Assembly: GCF_000758725.1 (NCBI RefSeq)
Contig: NZ_CP009428.1
Span: 5,766,001-5,830,000 of the forward strand
Length of the DNA: 64,000 nt
Source: Paenibacillus odorifer
GTDB lineage: Bacteria > Bacillota > Bacilli > Paenibacillales > Paenibacillaceae
Direction of reading: 5' to 3'
In this document: positions 7,853 through 17,121 of the stretch, one piece after another
How the letters are laid out: the number at the start of each line of letters is the position of its first letter
Position numbering within the stretch: position 1 is the first letter of the stretch
Translations under genes and position numbers: made by a program
Notes under the pieces: generated by a model
What the model saw: only the letters and a program-made list of their open reading frames with translations
The model's database searches: none
Told to the model about the DNA's origin: nothing

Positions 7853-9552
7853 TAATACAACATCAAACAGCCAAAAGGTTCAATGCTGACCGTAAGCTTA
7901 TTATTATTTTTAAAAGTTGCTCCAGACAATAAATCAGTTAATTCGTTCTTATCAGCTCGATATGGGCTAAGCTCTAGTTGGTACGGGTTTGGAGAATTAT
8001 TGATAATCAGCCCTATCTTCTCGTGCTCCACACCCCGTATGTAGCCAAACACATTACGAACTTCATCAGTAAACCAAGGACGAAACGAACCTTTGCGCAG
8101 AACTTCATGGCTTTTTCTCAGAGAAATCAATTGTTGATACCACTTATGCAGCACTGCATTCTGAGCTTGTTCTTGCCATATCATAGCTTTTCTACAGTGG
8201 GGGTCTGTCGCCCCTTCCATCCCAACCTCATCCCCGTAATAGATCATTGGAATACCGATATAGGTCATCTGGAAAAAAACAGCCAGCATCATACGTTCAA
8301 CAGCGGTACTCACGTGGTCCCAACCACGCCCACCTTCTTTACATGCCGTAAGAAACCGCAGGGTATCATGGCTGCCAAGCAACTGAAACATTGCCGAATT
8401 CGCCTGGTCATTATACAATGCCTCCTGATGGAGCAATTGCTCCATAAAGCGAATTGGCCCCGTAGATTGTTCCGCAAAAAATTCCAACACTGCATCACGA
8501 AGCACATAATTCATTCCTCCATCGAACTGATCCCCTCTAAGCCATGGCCCAGAAGCATGCATAATCTCACCGATCAGCAGGATTTCAGGATATTCAGATT
8601 TGAGCTCTTGCCGAAACCGGGACCAAAAACGCGGATTAACTTCATTGGCCACATCCAGACGCCAGCCGTCAATCCCTGTCTCGCGCACCCAATACTTCGC
8701 AACCTCAATCATGTAATTCGCCGTATCCGGATTGTCCATGTTCAGCTTTGGCATATGCGCTTCAGCTTTGGCAAACGTTTCATAATTGGGTACGGGCGTC
8801 TGCGTAACCGGAAAGGAATGAATGAAGAACCAATCTTTATACGGAGATAGCTCTCCTTTTGCCAACACATCTTTAAACGCGAAAAAGCGGTCTCCCGAAT
8901 GATTAAACACAGCGTCTAAAATCACTTTGATTCCATGCCTGTGTGCCTGGCTGACCAGCACCTTCAATCCTTCCATATCCCCAAATACTGGATCAACCTT
9001 ATAGTAATCGGAGGTATTATATTTATGCTCTGAAGGAGACTCAAATACAGGCGTCATATAAACAACGTTTACTCCTAACTGTTGCAAGTAGGGCATTTTG
9101 TCAGAAATGCCTTGTAAGGTCCCTTCGTTATAACTGCTAGGATAGATTTGATAGGTTACTGCATCCATGCTCCATGAAGGTAACTTCAACGCCTCAGAAT
9201 GATGGAGATATGCATATTGAAAAGAACCCGCACGTTCGCGGTTCTCCGACGCCCCTCTCTCTCCATACCAGACATATTCACCCGCAGGATTAGTTACATG
9301 GAATAGATATCTGCATTTTTTCGTAGGGTTCTCAATGACCGCTTCATGTATCTCATAAACACCTGCCGACCCAATCCGCTCCATCTGCAAAGGAACTTCA
9401 TGCCCCGGAGAATCATAACGGTCTGAGTAGATGACGGTACAGGATAATTGCTGTCCAGCTTGCGTGAACAGTCTGAGCTTCAAGATGCCCGTACCCACAG
9501 GATAGGCAAACGGATCTTCACTTGTATGATATAAAAACCATGTATGAGGCAT
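7852..9552 (-). CDS. Neopullulanase/cyclomaltodextrinase-type alpha-glycosidase (GH13)
   Basis: Probably intracellular enzyme (no signal peptide, 566 residues) that hydrolyses cyclodextrins, pullulan or imported maltodextrins. The N-terminal 120 residues look like a CBM34-type N domain. The GH13 barrel then shows DAVFNH, the nucleophile Asp300 in GWRLDVANEV, the acid Glu329 in LIGEIMHA and Asp396 in LLGSHDT. ATG 9552 is chosen because AAAAGGAG stands 10 bases upstream; TTG 9561 is too close. The gene diverges from a LacI regulator, which is the obvious local regulator. Exact substrate preference cannot be read from sequence. Confidence 0.88.
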   Translation of the reverse strand: MPHTWFLYHTSEDPFAYPVGTGILKLRLFTQAGQQLSCTVIYSDRYDSPGHEVPLQMERIGSAGVYEIHEAVIENPTKKCRYLFHVTNPAGEYVWYGERGASENRERAGSFQYAYLHHSEALKLPSWSMDAVTYQIYPSSYNEGTLQGISDKMPYLQQLGVNVVYMTPVFESPSEHKYNTSDYYKVDPVFGDMEGLKVLVSQAHRHGIKVILDAVFNHSGDRFFAFKDVLAKGELSPYKDWFFIHSFPVTQTPVPNYETFAKAEAHMPKLNMDNPDTANYMIEVAKYWVRETGIDGWRLDVANEVNPRFWSRFRQELKSEYPEILLIGEIMHASGPWLRGDQFDGGMNYVLRDAVLEFFAEQSTGPIRFMEQLLHQEALYNDQANSAMFQLLGSHDTLRFLTACKEGGRGWDHVSTAVERMMLAVFFQMTYIGIPMIYYGDEVGMEGATDPHCRKAMIWQEQAQNAVLHKWYQQLISLRKSHEVLRKGSFRPWFTDEVRNVFGYIRGVEHEKIGLIINNSPNPYQLELSPYRADKNELTDLLSGATFKNNNKLTVSIEPFGCLMLY

Positions 9553-9675
9553 AACTTCCAAACTCCTTTTTTATGCTTTTATCTTTAAATCTATGAGACT
9601 CTTTGTGATTAGAGAGACTGCTAAATTTGTGTTATTATGGTTACAAATACCGTTCTGGATTATGAGGGGAAGACA

Positions 9676-10704
9676 ATGAAAGTAACCATTTCTGATATTG
9701 CCAAAGCAGCCAATGTGGCTAAATCTACCGTATCCAAAGTATTAAACGATTCCCCAAAAATATCACAGAAAACGAAACACAAAGTTCGCGAAATTATGAA
9801 GCAGATGAACTATACACCAAGCAGTATCGCTACTGGATTAGCCAGACAAAGCAGCTGTAATATTGGTCTCCTGGTCGATATGTCCAAGGAAAGTGAATTT
9901 CTAAACCAGTTTTTCTACAACATCATCGGTGGAATAGAAAGTGTAATTGCGCCTTTAAAATACGAGCTGACTATTTCCAATGTGCAGCATAGTAGTCCGG
10001 AAGGACATTTTCTAAATAGACTTGTATTCAGCAAACGTGTCGACGGAATCATAGCGAATAACTCCGTACTTACGGAAGAGCTTTGCGAAGAACTGAACCG
10101 CTTGGAGTTTCCCTACATCTCCATCGGCGAAATTATGACTCCCGGAAGCTGGGTCGATTTCGATAATGAAGCAGGCGGCAGCATGCTGACCTCACATTTA
10201 ATAAAGCAGGGGTATTCCAAAATAGCCTTCACAGGCGGGCAGCAGCAGGAAAAGATTTATACCCATCGTCTGAGTGGATATTTGCAAGCATTGCAGCAAG
10301 CAGATCTTGCGGATCAGCAGCAATGGATTATCAATTGTAAGGCTGATGAACATGAGAGCTATCATGCTGCACTTGAGCTTCTACAGAGCGAAGATCGACC
10401 AGACTCCGTAGTATGCATGAACAGCTATGTTGCCTTCGGGGTGCTTCAAGCTGCAAAATCACTGGATATTCATGTTCCATCACAGCTCGGCATCGCAGCT
10501 TTTGATGAATATCCTCTGTCCCGTTATACTACGCCACCTCTAACCTCTCTGAATATCGACACGTTCCAGCTGGGGGTATCTTCAGGCGAGCTGCTGATGC
10601 AACGCATTCGTAATAACAACATACCCTCTAGGCATTTGCTTCTCGAGCCAGAACTCATTCCTCGTGAGTCAACTATGAGATCCCAGTTCCCAGCGGGAAC
10701 TTAG
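9676..10704 (+). CDS. LacI-family transcriptional regulator
   Basis: A 342-residue repressor with an N-terminal helix-turn-helix (VTISDIAKAANVAKSTVSKVLND) and a periplasmic-binding-protein-like sugar-sensing domain. ATG 9676 has GAGGGGA at 9664-9670; the upstream ATG at 9637 has none. It is divergent from the neopullulanase, and the large amylase 3.5 kb away carries a perfect LacI-type palindrome over its start site, so a MalR-like role in starch/maltodextrin control is the best guess. The ligand and the operator are inferred. Confidence 0.85.
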   Translation: MKVTISDIAKAANVAKSTVSKVLNDSPKISQKTKHKVREIMKQMNYTPSSIATGLARQSSCNIGLLVDMSKESEFLNQFFYNIIGGIESVIAPLKYELTISNVQHSSPEGHFLNRLVFSKRVDGIIANNSVLTEELCEELNRLEFPYISIGEIMTPGSWVDFDNEAGGSMLTSHLIKQGYSKIAFTGGQQQEKIYTHRLSGYLQALQQADLADQQQWIINCKADEHESYHAALELLQSEDRPDSVVCMNSYVAFGVLQAAKSLDIHVPSQLGIAAFDEYPLSRYTTPPLTSLNIDTFQLGVSSGELLMQRIRNNNIPSRHLLLEPELIPRESTMRSQFPAGT

Positions 10705-10836
10705 TGAAGAGGCAGGAAGCTTGATTGAGCTTGTGTAGCTGACTGAACTTTATTGCGCTGCGTGCTGATTCGGCTTGATTGTCTGGAGTAACTGCTTTAG
10801 CTTGATCGAATTTGAGTAGCTAAAATGGCTACATCG

Positions 10837-11030
10837 GATTTAATTGCATTTTGTGCAATAGAAATCCTTATAAGATGGGTAACATTCGATTTAATTGCAC
10901 TTTGTGCAGTCAAAACTCGTGAAATCGGCAAAAAACAGCCTTTTTCCTGAATTCTACTGCACAAAATACAGTTAAATCTTTCTTCCAGCTTCAAACAGAA
11001 AGTCTAATTGTACTTTCTGCAATTAAAAAA
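10837..11030. repeat. Array of four phased 30-bp palindromic units
   Basis: The 403-base gap between the LacI gene and the amylase holds four imperfect palindromes built on TTTAATTGCACTTTGTGCAATNNAA: 10837-10866 (+), 10888-10917 (+), 10949-10978 (-) and 11001-11030 (+). Distances between starts are 51, 61 and 52. Upstream, at 10719, 10773 and 10800, three GCTTGAT(T/C)G repeats occur. No gene is apparent in this gap. Confidence 0.7.
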
Positions 11031-11045
11031 CTTCATACTGCTAAC

Positions 11046-11078
11046 CAAGGAGCGGCCCCATACGGTAGCCGCTCCTTG
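11046..11078. terminator. Probable terminator hairpin after the amylase gene
   Basis: CAAGGAGCGGC and GCCGCTCCTTG form a perfect 11-bp stem with an 11-base loop. The T-tract is weak on both strands, so termination strength is uncertain. Confidence 0.55.
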
Positions 11079-11107
11079 TTGTGTTTAAGCTGTAGATATT
11101 ATGAAGC

Positions 11108-14100
11108 TTATAGATCCTTCCAGCGCTGAACCGTCAGATTTACGGTTTGTGCACCGCCTGATGGCGTAAGGGTTCGATTGGAAAGATCCGATCCATTCGA
11201 ATTCACCTCCACATTAGTCCAAGCGCCTCGTGTAACTTTGTATTGAATTGCTGTTCCCGCCGGTAGACTTAGTGTGATGGAGTAAATACCATCACTGCCC
11301 TTCGTCAGTTGGTAGTTCGGATCTGCCACATTCCAGCTATTGAAAGAGCCGGAGAGATAAACGGGACCACTCACAGGAGTAGACGCAGGAACAGTTACTC
11401 GGAATGTAACACTATCCGCTTGTGGTTCTCCTGCGGTGATGTTGCCATTCACCATACTCCAGGTGCCCGCAGCAAAATGATAGTTATTGCCGCCATTGTT
11501 ATCCCATGTGCCACTGCCATTATTAAAGGCTGCGGTCAGCCCAGCTGCCGTGCCCAGCTGAATCGTAACCGCCTTATATCCTGTAAAAGCAGAAGCTTGG
11601 AGCTGCTCGCCTGGAGACGTCGTCCAGACCGTTGAACCATCGAGCTTATAATGGATATAAGAGCTGCTATAAGCCGCATTCTTATAATAGATCGTTGCCG
11701 TGCTGCCGACAGGTGTTGCCGTTGGCGTTGGTGTAGGCGTTACGGTCGGTGTCGGAGTTGCCGTTGGCGTTGGCGTTGGCGTTGGCGTTGGTGTCGGCGT
11801 TAGCGTTGGTGTCGGTGTTGACGTTGGCGATACCGTTGGCGTCGGTGTCGGTGTTGGCGTTACGGTTGGCGTCGGTGTCGGCGTTACCGTCGGTGTAGGC
11901 GTTACGGTTGGTGATGGTGTCGGTGTTACCGTTGGTGTCGGCGTCACTGGTCCACCCGATTGAATATTGCCAGTTGGTGTATAAGTCCAGGTGCCGGCAC
12001 TAAATAAATAGTTGCTGCCCCCGTTACTGTCCCAAGTACCGCTGCCATTGTTAAAGCAAGCTTCAAGCTGGCTGGCTGAGCCGATATTAATCGTTATTTT
12101 GTTGTAGCCTGCTACATCAGAGACAGGTATCGCCACACCTGGTGATGTCGTCCAAGTTCCTCCTACAGGGCGATAATGAATATAAGGCGAGGTATAGCCC
12201 TGCTTATAGTAAATAGTGACACTGTTCCCCGCTGGTGTTGTCACTGAAGCAATCGCGCTAAGGAGGGATAGATTGCCTGCTGCATCCATTGCTTTTACCG
12301 TATAGTCATACGTAGTACTGGCGGATAATCCGTTATCCGTATATGAAGTAGTTGCGGATGTACCCACTTTGACGCCGTTGCGATAAATTTCATATCCGGT
12401 CACACCTACATTGTCGGTGGAAGCGGTCCAGCTTACTAAAGCACTGGATGCATTTTGAACAGTTGCGGTCACGTTAGTTGGTACAGTTGGAGCCACTGTA
12501 TCTGTAGGAAGCTGTTGTTTTGCATAAATTTTGGCTGCATTTGCACCCACGGTTACAGTGATCTGCTTGCCAGTTGCTCCACCCGATTGTACAGTTACCG
12601 TATCCGAAGTGTTCAACTGGTTATAAAGAACCGTCCCGACTGCCAAGCTGCTCTCTGCACGCAGTGGAATGGTAACGGTCTGCGAGCCGCTGGATTTATT
12701 ACTAAATACGGAGATAACTTCCTGCCCCAGATTAGTTCCAGTGTCGATACGACGTGAAAAAGCATATAAGTTCTGTGCAGACCACATTTCACGTTGAGTG
12801 CCTGTACGGAGTGCCGGATTATTTTTCCGAATCTCATTAAGTTTGGCTACGTGCTTGTAGGTGCTGGCATTCTCATTAAAATAATTCTCTAATACATTGC
12901 CGTTTGCATCCCGTTTCACCATTGACCAGCGGTTCCAGGTATCGGCGATGCCTCCCGTCATAATCTGTCCATTACCATTGCCTTTGTTCTGTTCCGTACC
13001 TTGGAAGACTACGGGTGTTCCACGCACTGTAAAAATAAAAGTCAAAGCGTTCTGCAGCTTATCTACGCTTCCTCCAGCTTCTGTGAGAAAACGATTGCGG
13101 TCATGATTGTCGATAAAGGTAACCATGTGATTGGCATTTCCGTTGTAGTAGGAATCCTGTGCCAAGGTGCTTTTAATATTGGAGTCAAAAGACTGCCCAT
13201 ATGCGAAGCTATTTAGAACGGAGAAGAACATTGGGAAATCAAGCATGCCCCACTCCTTGTTGTTGCCGACCCAGCGTGAGACAAATTCAGCATTGCCGTC
13301 AAAATTCTCGCCAAAGGTATTAACCCCCAGATAATTTTGCAGTTCACCAATATCAGTCGGCTTCATCAGCTTGGCTGCGTCTACACGTGCACCATCTGCT
13401 CCTGTATAGTCAAACCAGCCTTTAATCGAATCAAATACGGCTTTTTTAGCGGCAGGGACATCGAAGTCAATGTCATCCAGTCCGCCTAGATCATGATTTT
13501 CTAAGTAATCCTGTGCCCATTGATCGTATCTTCCGTCTGCCAAAGACCAGTTGATATCTCCATTATGGTGATACCAAGCCGGGTTATTAAAAGGAGCTGC
13601 TGGCTGCAGACTAGGGATATCATAGTAGGCTTGGGTACCCAGCATATAATCCCCGATATGGTTCGGCACAACGTCGATCACTACCTTGATGCCAACCGCA
13701 TGTGCGGAATCCACTAACTCCTTAAGCTTCTCCTTTGTACCAAAGTAGGGATTGGCTGCGTTAGGGTCCTTAACATTGTACCCGTGATACGCTGTATTTT
13801 TACCGCTGCCATTGTTCTCCCGATTCGTCATTTGCGGCTCCGCCACTGGGGAAATCCAGATCGCGGTGTAGCCCATATTTTTAATATAAGACAGCTTGTC
13901 GATCACCCCTTGCCAATCTCCGCCTTTCATATAACGGAAATCTTCTTCAGAGTTCTCGCCATAGCGAATTGCCGCTCCCGTAGCATTGTTGGAAGAGTCC
14001 CCGTCATTAAACCGGTCAACCATAATCTGATAAATGGTATCATTCTCGTTAATCGTACCGATGCTGGCCGCATCTGCCTGTTGTGGCGCTAAGATGAATA

Positions 14101-14167
14101 AATTAATCACAGTAGAAAGAAGAATAGATGTAATCAGAACGGGCACGTACCATAACTTACGTTTCAT
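11108..14167 (-). CDS. Secreted modular alpha-amylase: GH13 - Fn3 - CBM25 - TP linker - CBM25 - CBM20
   Basis: An extracellular starch-degrading enzyme of 1,019 residues. Order: signal peptide 1-33; GH13 catalytic domain about 37-470 with [13 protein letters not shown] (nucleophile Asp), FGENFDGN (acid Glu) and [10 protein letters not shown] (third Asp); C-terminal beta domain to about 555; Fn3 about 563-645; starch-binding CBM25-like 650-735 ([26 protein letters not shown]); a Thr-Pro linker 740-815; a second CBM25-like 820-900; a CBM20-like module 915-1015 ([11 protein letters not shown]). ATG 14167 is chosen because GAGAGGGAG lies 8-9 bases upstream; ATG 14176 abuts it. A predicted promoter with a palindromic operator lies about 110 bases upstream. 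Product profile (endo-acting or maltogenic) is undetermined. Confidence 0.9.
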   Translation of the reverse strand: MKRKLWYVPVLITSILLSTVINLFILAPQQADAASIGTINENDTIYQIMVDRFNDGDSSNNATGAAIRYGENSEEDFRYMKGGDWQGVIDKLSYIKNMGYTAIWISPVAEPQMTNRENNGSGKNTAYHGYNVKDPNAANPYFGTKEKLKELVDSAHAVGIKVVIDVVPNHIGDYMLGTQAYYDIPSLQPAAPFNNPAWYHHNGDINWSLADGRYDQWAQDYLENHDLGGLDDIDFDVPAAKKAVFDSIKGWFDYTGADGARVDAAKLMKPTDIGELQNYLGVNTFGENFDGNAEFVSRWVGNNKEWGMLDFPMFFSVLNSFAYGQSFDSNIKSTLAQDSYYNGNANHMVTFIDNHDRNRFLTEAGGSVDKLQNALTFIFTVRGTPVVFQGTEQNKGNGNGQIMTGGIADTWNRWSMVKRDANGNVLENYFNENASTYKHVAKLNEIRKNNPALRTGTQREMWSAQNLYAFSRRIDTGTNLGQEVISVFSNKSSGSQTVTIPLRAESSLAVGTVLYNQLNTSDTVTVQSGGATGKQITVTVGANAAKIYAKQQLPTDTVAPTVPTNVTATVQNASSALVSWTASTDNVGVTGYEIYRNGVKVGTSATTSYTDNGLSASTTYDYTVKAMDAAGNLSLLSAIASVTTPAGNSVTIYYKQGYTSPYIHYRPVGGTWTTSPGVAIPVSDVAGYNKITINIGSASQLEACFNNGSGTWDSNGGSNYLFSAGTWTYTPTGNIQSGGPVTPTPTVTPTPSPTVTPTPTVTPTPTPTVTPTPTPTPTVSPTSTPTPTLTPTPTPTPTPTPTATPTPTVTPTPTPTATPVGSTATIYYKNAAYSSSYIHYKLDGSTVWTTSPGEQLQASAFTGYKAVTIQLGTAAGLTAAFNNGSGTWDNNGGNNYHFAAGTWSMVNGNITAGEPQADSVTFRVTVPASTPVSGPVYLSGSFNSWNVADPNYQLTKGSDGIYSITLSLPAGTAIQYKVTRGAWTNVEVNSNGSDLSNRTLTPSGGAQTVNLTVQRWKDL

Positions 14168-14280
14168 CGCGCGCATCTCCCTCTCTTATTAAAGCGTATT
14201 CATAACACACTAAAACCTACTTCTTGGATTAAAAACGACCTTTCCAGCGATGTTTTTGGCATAGAAACAAACGAATTTTA

Positions 14281-14332
14281 GGGAAACCGGTTTCCCTACT
14301 AAAAATTACCATGACACCAGACGCGTTGTCAA
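14281..14332 (-). promoter_or_regulatory. Amylase promoter with overlapping LacI-type operator
   Basis: On the minus strand TTGACA (14327-14332) is followed after 17-18 bases by GTAATT/TAATTT and then immediately by the perfect 16-bp palindrome GGGAAACCGGTTTCCC (14281-14296), which would cover the transcription start. This is the standard position for a repressor that blocks initiation. The core GAAACCGGTTTC differs in one base from the palindrome in front of the laminarinase gene. Confidence 0.75.
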
Positions 14333-14353
14333 GCCTTAAAATTGAAATGCACA

Positions 14354-14385
14354 ACAAAAAAAGAGCTCCTATTTCGGAAGCTCTT
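14354..14385 (-). terminator. Intrinsic terminator of the esterase gene
   Basis: On the minus strand AAGAGCT - 11-base loop - AGCTCTT is followed by seven T residues. It separates the esterase transcript from the amylase promoter. Confidence 0.85.
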
Positions 14386-14410
14386 GGGGTTGAATATTTA
14401 GTGTTTGAGT

Positions 14411-15079
14411 TCAACGTCCTGTACTCTGAATAAACTGCAAGACTTCATTCATAATTCGGTCCTTCTCTTCACAATGGCACACCATATGACCACTGTTGTC
14501 GACCATCAGCACCTGTTTTTGGGTCGCCTTGATCATATGATGACGTAGGTAATCGGCGCTTCTAGTCTTCACTAGATGATCCCGTTTCCCTTGCACGATC
14601 AGGGTTGGAGTCTCAATATGCGGATAAACAGAAAAGCTTTCACGAACCAGTCGCTGGAACTCTCGAGTTGCTTTTGGAGGCGTTGAACTGAATTTACTAA
14701 TATAAGTTTTTAGCATGGAAAAGCTCGCAAGGGTCTTAATAATTTCTACAGGATTCAGCGGAAACACAGGGGTAGACAACAAAGTGAGAGATTTAATCCA
14801 AGGTTTATAGCGCACTGAGAGATGTGAAGCAATAAGAGCACCGGTTGAAAAACCGATCAGATGAACTCCGTCATTTGTCTTTAACAGCTCTGTTAATTCA
14901 TCCTCAGCACTTTGCTGCCAATCATGTCGATCCGAATGCAGTAAATCATTCCTGCTGCCCCCGTGCCCCTTTAGGGTAAATGTTCTGGAACGATAATTAT
15001 GCTGCTCCATAAACTGGGACAAGGGAGAGATTTCATGCTCACCTCCGGTAAAGCCATGAATAAATAAACAACTTTCCAT
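14411..15079 (-). CDS. Alpha/beta hydrolase, carboxylesterase (Est30-like)
   Basis: A 222-residue cytoplasmic esterase with a complete catalytic triad: Ser78 in GFSTGA, Asp167 in QGKRDHLV and His198 in NSGHMV. The oxyanion motif HGFTGG at 8-13 is typical of the short carboxylesterases related to Geobacillus Est30. ATG 15079 is chosen because AAGAGGGAC precedes it by 6 bases; the GTG at 15097 overlaps no binding site. Natural substrate unknown. Confidence 0.82.
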   Translation of the reverse strand: MESCLFIHGFTGGEHEISPLSQFMEQHNYRSRTFTLKGHGGSRNDLLHSDRHDWQQSAEDELTELLKTNDGVHLIGFSTGALIASHLSVRYKPWIKSLTLLSTPVFPLNPVEIIKTLASFSMLKTYISKFSSTPPKATREFQRLVRESFSVYPHIETPTLIVQGKRDHLVKTRSADYLRHHMIKATQKQVLMVDNSGHMVCHCEEKDRIMNEVLQFIQSTGR

Positions 15080-15173
15080 AATTGTCCCTCTTTTCACATT
15101 CCAAACTGAATTCCATCTTTATTGTATAATGCCAATCCCCTTTATTTTCTATTCATTCCAACCTTCTATGTAA

Positions 15174-15199
15174 AACCTTAACCAAATGATGTCAAGGTT
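15174..15199 (-). terminator. Possible terminator after the small surface-protein pair
   Basis: On the minus strand AACCTTGAC - ATCATTTG - GTTAAGGTT is followed by TTAC. One mismatch in a 9-bp stem and a short T-tract make this moderate. Confidence 0.45.
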
Positions 15200-15234
15200 C
15201 ACCACCGTTATAGGTTCAAAATAAAATATATATT

Positions 15235-15816
15235 CTATTGTTCCCACCAAAGAAGACCGAGTGCAGAAGTAATCGTTAAACCTACGGCCGAGCTAGATGA
15301 AGTTACGTTAGCACAAATAGCAGTCCCCGGCGGAACGATGATGCTGCCCGTAAAGTTCTGTGAGAAAGCGCCTGGGGCTAATTGATAATTGTAAAGCGTC
15401 GTCCCCCCGCTAATTGCCGCTGTTGAAGATTGAACGGTCATCGCACTTGTAGCCGCGCTTCCGAGATTATTATTTGTTGGTGTCAAGGTTGCAGGAGAGG
15501 TTAACGTCCCCCCTTTGACAATTGTAAAGCTTCCAGACATAGCCGATAGCAGAGAAGATCCGCCGATACTGCCGCTTATACGAGATATATATACGGTTTT
15601 TCCGCTGCCAGCAGCATTACTAATCCGAATAGAAGTAATTGCAGAAATAAGACTAAGTACGACCAAACTAGACACGGATGTGTTGGTAGAATACAAGACC
15701 GCAGCCTTCGAAGCACTTATTTCAGGTGGCGCGCTGATATCCGGAGCTTGGAAGGTATTGACCATATCCACATAAAGAGGTTGATCATTGTCGTTAAACA
15801 CATATTGATTAGGCAT
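15235..15816 (-). CDS. Hypothetical protein, paralog of the next gene (Ser/Thr/Ala-rich, beta-type)
   Basis: 193 residues, no signal peptide, not recognised as a named family. It starts MPNQYVFNDNDQPLYVDMVNTFQAPDI and ends LLWWEQ. It shares with the neighbour at 15835-16371 the same N-terminal block (MPN-VFN--QPL----VNT--AP-I), an ISN-AGSG-T-Y-SR motif, a central glycine/serine-rich beta region and a terminal WWE. The tandem pair looks like structural surface proteins, and their position beside the DUF6385 genes and glycosyltransferases supports a spore-surface or envelope role; that is inference. Binding site GGAGGGGAT precedes the ATG. Confidence 0.7.
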   Translation of the reverse strand: MPNQYVFNDNDQPLYVDMVNTFQAPDISAPPEISASKAAVLYSTNTSVSSLVVLSLISAITSIRISNAAGSGKTVYISRISGSIGGSSLLSAMSGSFTIVKGGTLTSPATLTPTNNNLGSAATSAMTVQSSTAAISGGTTLYNYQLAPGAFSQNFTGSIIVPPGTAICANVTSSSSAVGLTITSALGLLWWEQ

Positions 15817-15834
15817 GATTATCCCCTCCCAGTT

Positions 15835-16371
15835 CTAATATTCCCACCAGCTGATAGATGTTGTCGCTGCTGAAGTTCCCGATGCAATCGTGATGGACGT
15901 GGTTATGGAATTTCCGGGAGGAACAACGATTTGTCCAGTAAAGTCAACAATGGCGGGACCCGCTGCCAGTAATAAAGATACTAGAGTGGCCGGACCTCCC
16001 GTAGGGGCAGCAGTCGAGGTTCTGGCCGTCATCACACTGGTTAACGCACTTCCAAAATTAAAATTTATCGGTGTAACGGTGGTTCCGGTGACCGTAGCGT
16101 TCCGAAGTAGAGATAACGTAACCGCAGCTGTTGCCGAGCTAGCTGCAACACGGGATACATACAATGTACGTCCGCTGCCTGCCGGATTACTAATCTGAAC
16201 AACTAACGGTGCAGCAGTCGTTACCGTAGAAGTAAAAGGGATTCCAAACAATAGCCCCGCCTTAGCCGCTCCTCCCTCCGGAGCTGAATCTATACCAGGT
16301 GCAACATACGTGTTGACTTGTTCTGTAAAGAGTGGCTGGCTACTCTGATTAAATACTGAATCGTTTGGCAT
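15835..16371 (-). CDS. Hypothetical protein, paralog of the preceding gene
   Basis: 178 residues with the same layout as the downstream paralog (18 bases apart, same operon): MPNDSVFNQSSQPLFTEQVNTYVAPGI at the start, ISNPAGSGRTLYVSR in the middle, TSISWWEY at the end. The composition is rich in Thr, Ala and Val with hardly any charged residues, as in repetitive beta-rich structural proteins. GGGGAGGAT precedes the ATG by 6 bases. It is transcribed away from the DUF6385 genes. Confidence 0.7.
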   Translation of the reverse strand: MPNDSVFNQSSQPLFTEQVNTYVAPGIDSAPEGGAAKAGLLFGIPFTSTVTTAAPLVVQISNPAGSGRTLYVSRVAASSATAAVTLSLLRNATVTGTTVTPINFNFGSALTSVMTARTSTAAPTGGPATLVSLLLAAGPAIVDFTGQIVVPPGNSITTSITIASGTSAATTSISWWEY

Positions 16372-16625
16372 GCGCTATCCTCCCCGTACTTGAGCTTATC
16401 TTATTTTATGCCGCTCTAAGTAACAGGTTGTTTGGGAAGGTGCGTATTTTTGCTTTTGCAGCCCAATCACCTCTTATTTTTCACCATATATTATTATCAC
16501 CATTCGAATGGCTAAGGATTGTCCCTAACGGTTCGCGGCTTATTGGACTGCGGTTTATTGATGCTCAGGGCTCAAACGACGGTTAGGGTCCTTTTATGGA
16601 TAGGGTTCCAGAAAACCCGTAGGAG

Positions 16626-17093
16626 GTGAATGAAATCCATAACGGTCTGGAACTAAAAAAGCGCAGCAAAATAAAACACAAAAAAACACAGGGGAATCGC
16701 TCTCGAAATCCGCAACCTTTTCTACCTCCAAATGGTCGAAGAAACCGCCGTAAGGTCACGATCAGTCCTTTATTTTCCGAGCATCAATTTATCGGATTCC
16801 CCGTTTCCAGCTCCATTTCGCCTCTGCCTTGGCAAAAAAGCGGAACTAAAACGATGATCTCTTACGCAGTTATGAACCAAGGAGACCACCCTGTTAGCGT
16901 CCGCTTGGAGATTAGTCCGAACAGTCTTGATTCTTTTATAGATTCAGAAGAGATCGTGGCCGCAAAAGAAATGAAGGTGCTAGTGCCAAGCAGATTTTTA
17001 AAGTGGACTCGGATATCCGCCTCCACGCAACAGCCAACGGGTTTAGGCAAAATTGATGTATACGTCCAAGCCCAGTCTATAGGTATGAGTTAA
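16626..17093 (+). CDS. DUF6385-type surface protein, short, with basic N-terminus; start unclear
   Basis: 155 codons. Residues 10-55 are strongly basic (KKRSKIKHKKTQGNRSRN, RRNRRK). The C-terminal half (about 75-150) is homologous to the C-terminus of the next gene: shared pattern NxGxxPVxxRxEIS - VPxRFLKxTRxS - IxVxxxAQ, which I associate with DUF6385. The start is odd: GTG 16626 lies inside the strong AGGAGGTG, whereas ATG 16630, which that site would serve, is in another frame and stops after 8 codons. An unusual start codon, translation coupling or a frameshift are possible. It is 28 bases upstream of the repeat protein gene. Confidence 0.65.
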   Translation: MNEIHNGLELKKRSKIKHKKTQGNRSRNPQPFLPPNGRRNRRKVTISPLFSEHQFIGFPVSSSISPLPWQKSGTKTMISYAVMNQGDHPVSVRLEISPNSLDSFIDSEEIVAAKEMKVLVPSRFLKWTRISASTQQPTGLGKIDVYVQAQSIGMS

Positions 17094-17121
17094 CAATTTT
17101 ATAAGAGAGGGACGAGGAATT

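Noticed and set aside
7978-8850. 290-codon frame antisense to the neopullulanase
   Set aside because: Shadow of a well-supported gene; no family signature and no binding site.
11700-11963. Gly-Val repeat frame opposite the amylase linker
   Set aside because: Antisense reading of the Thr-Pro linker codons. The same explains the Val-Gly frames at 36962-37363.
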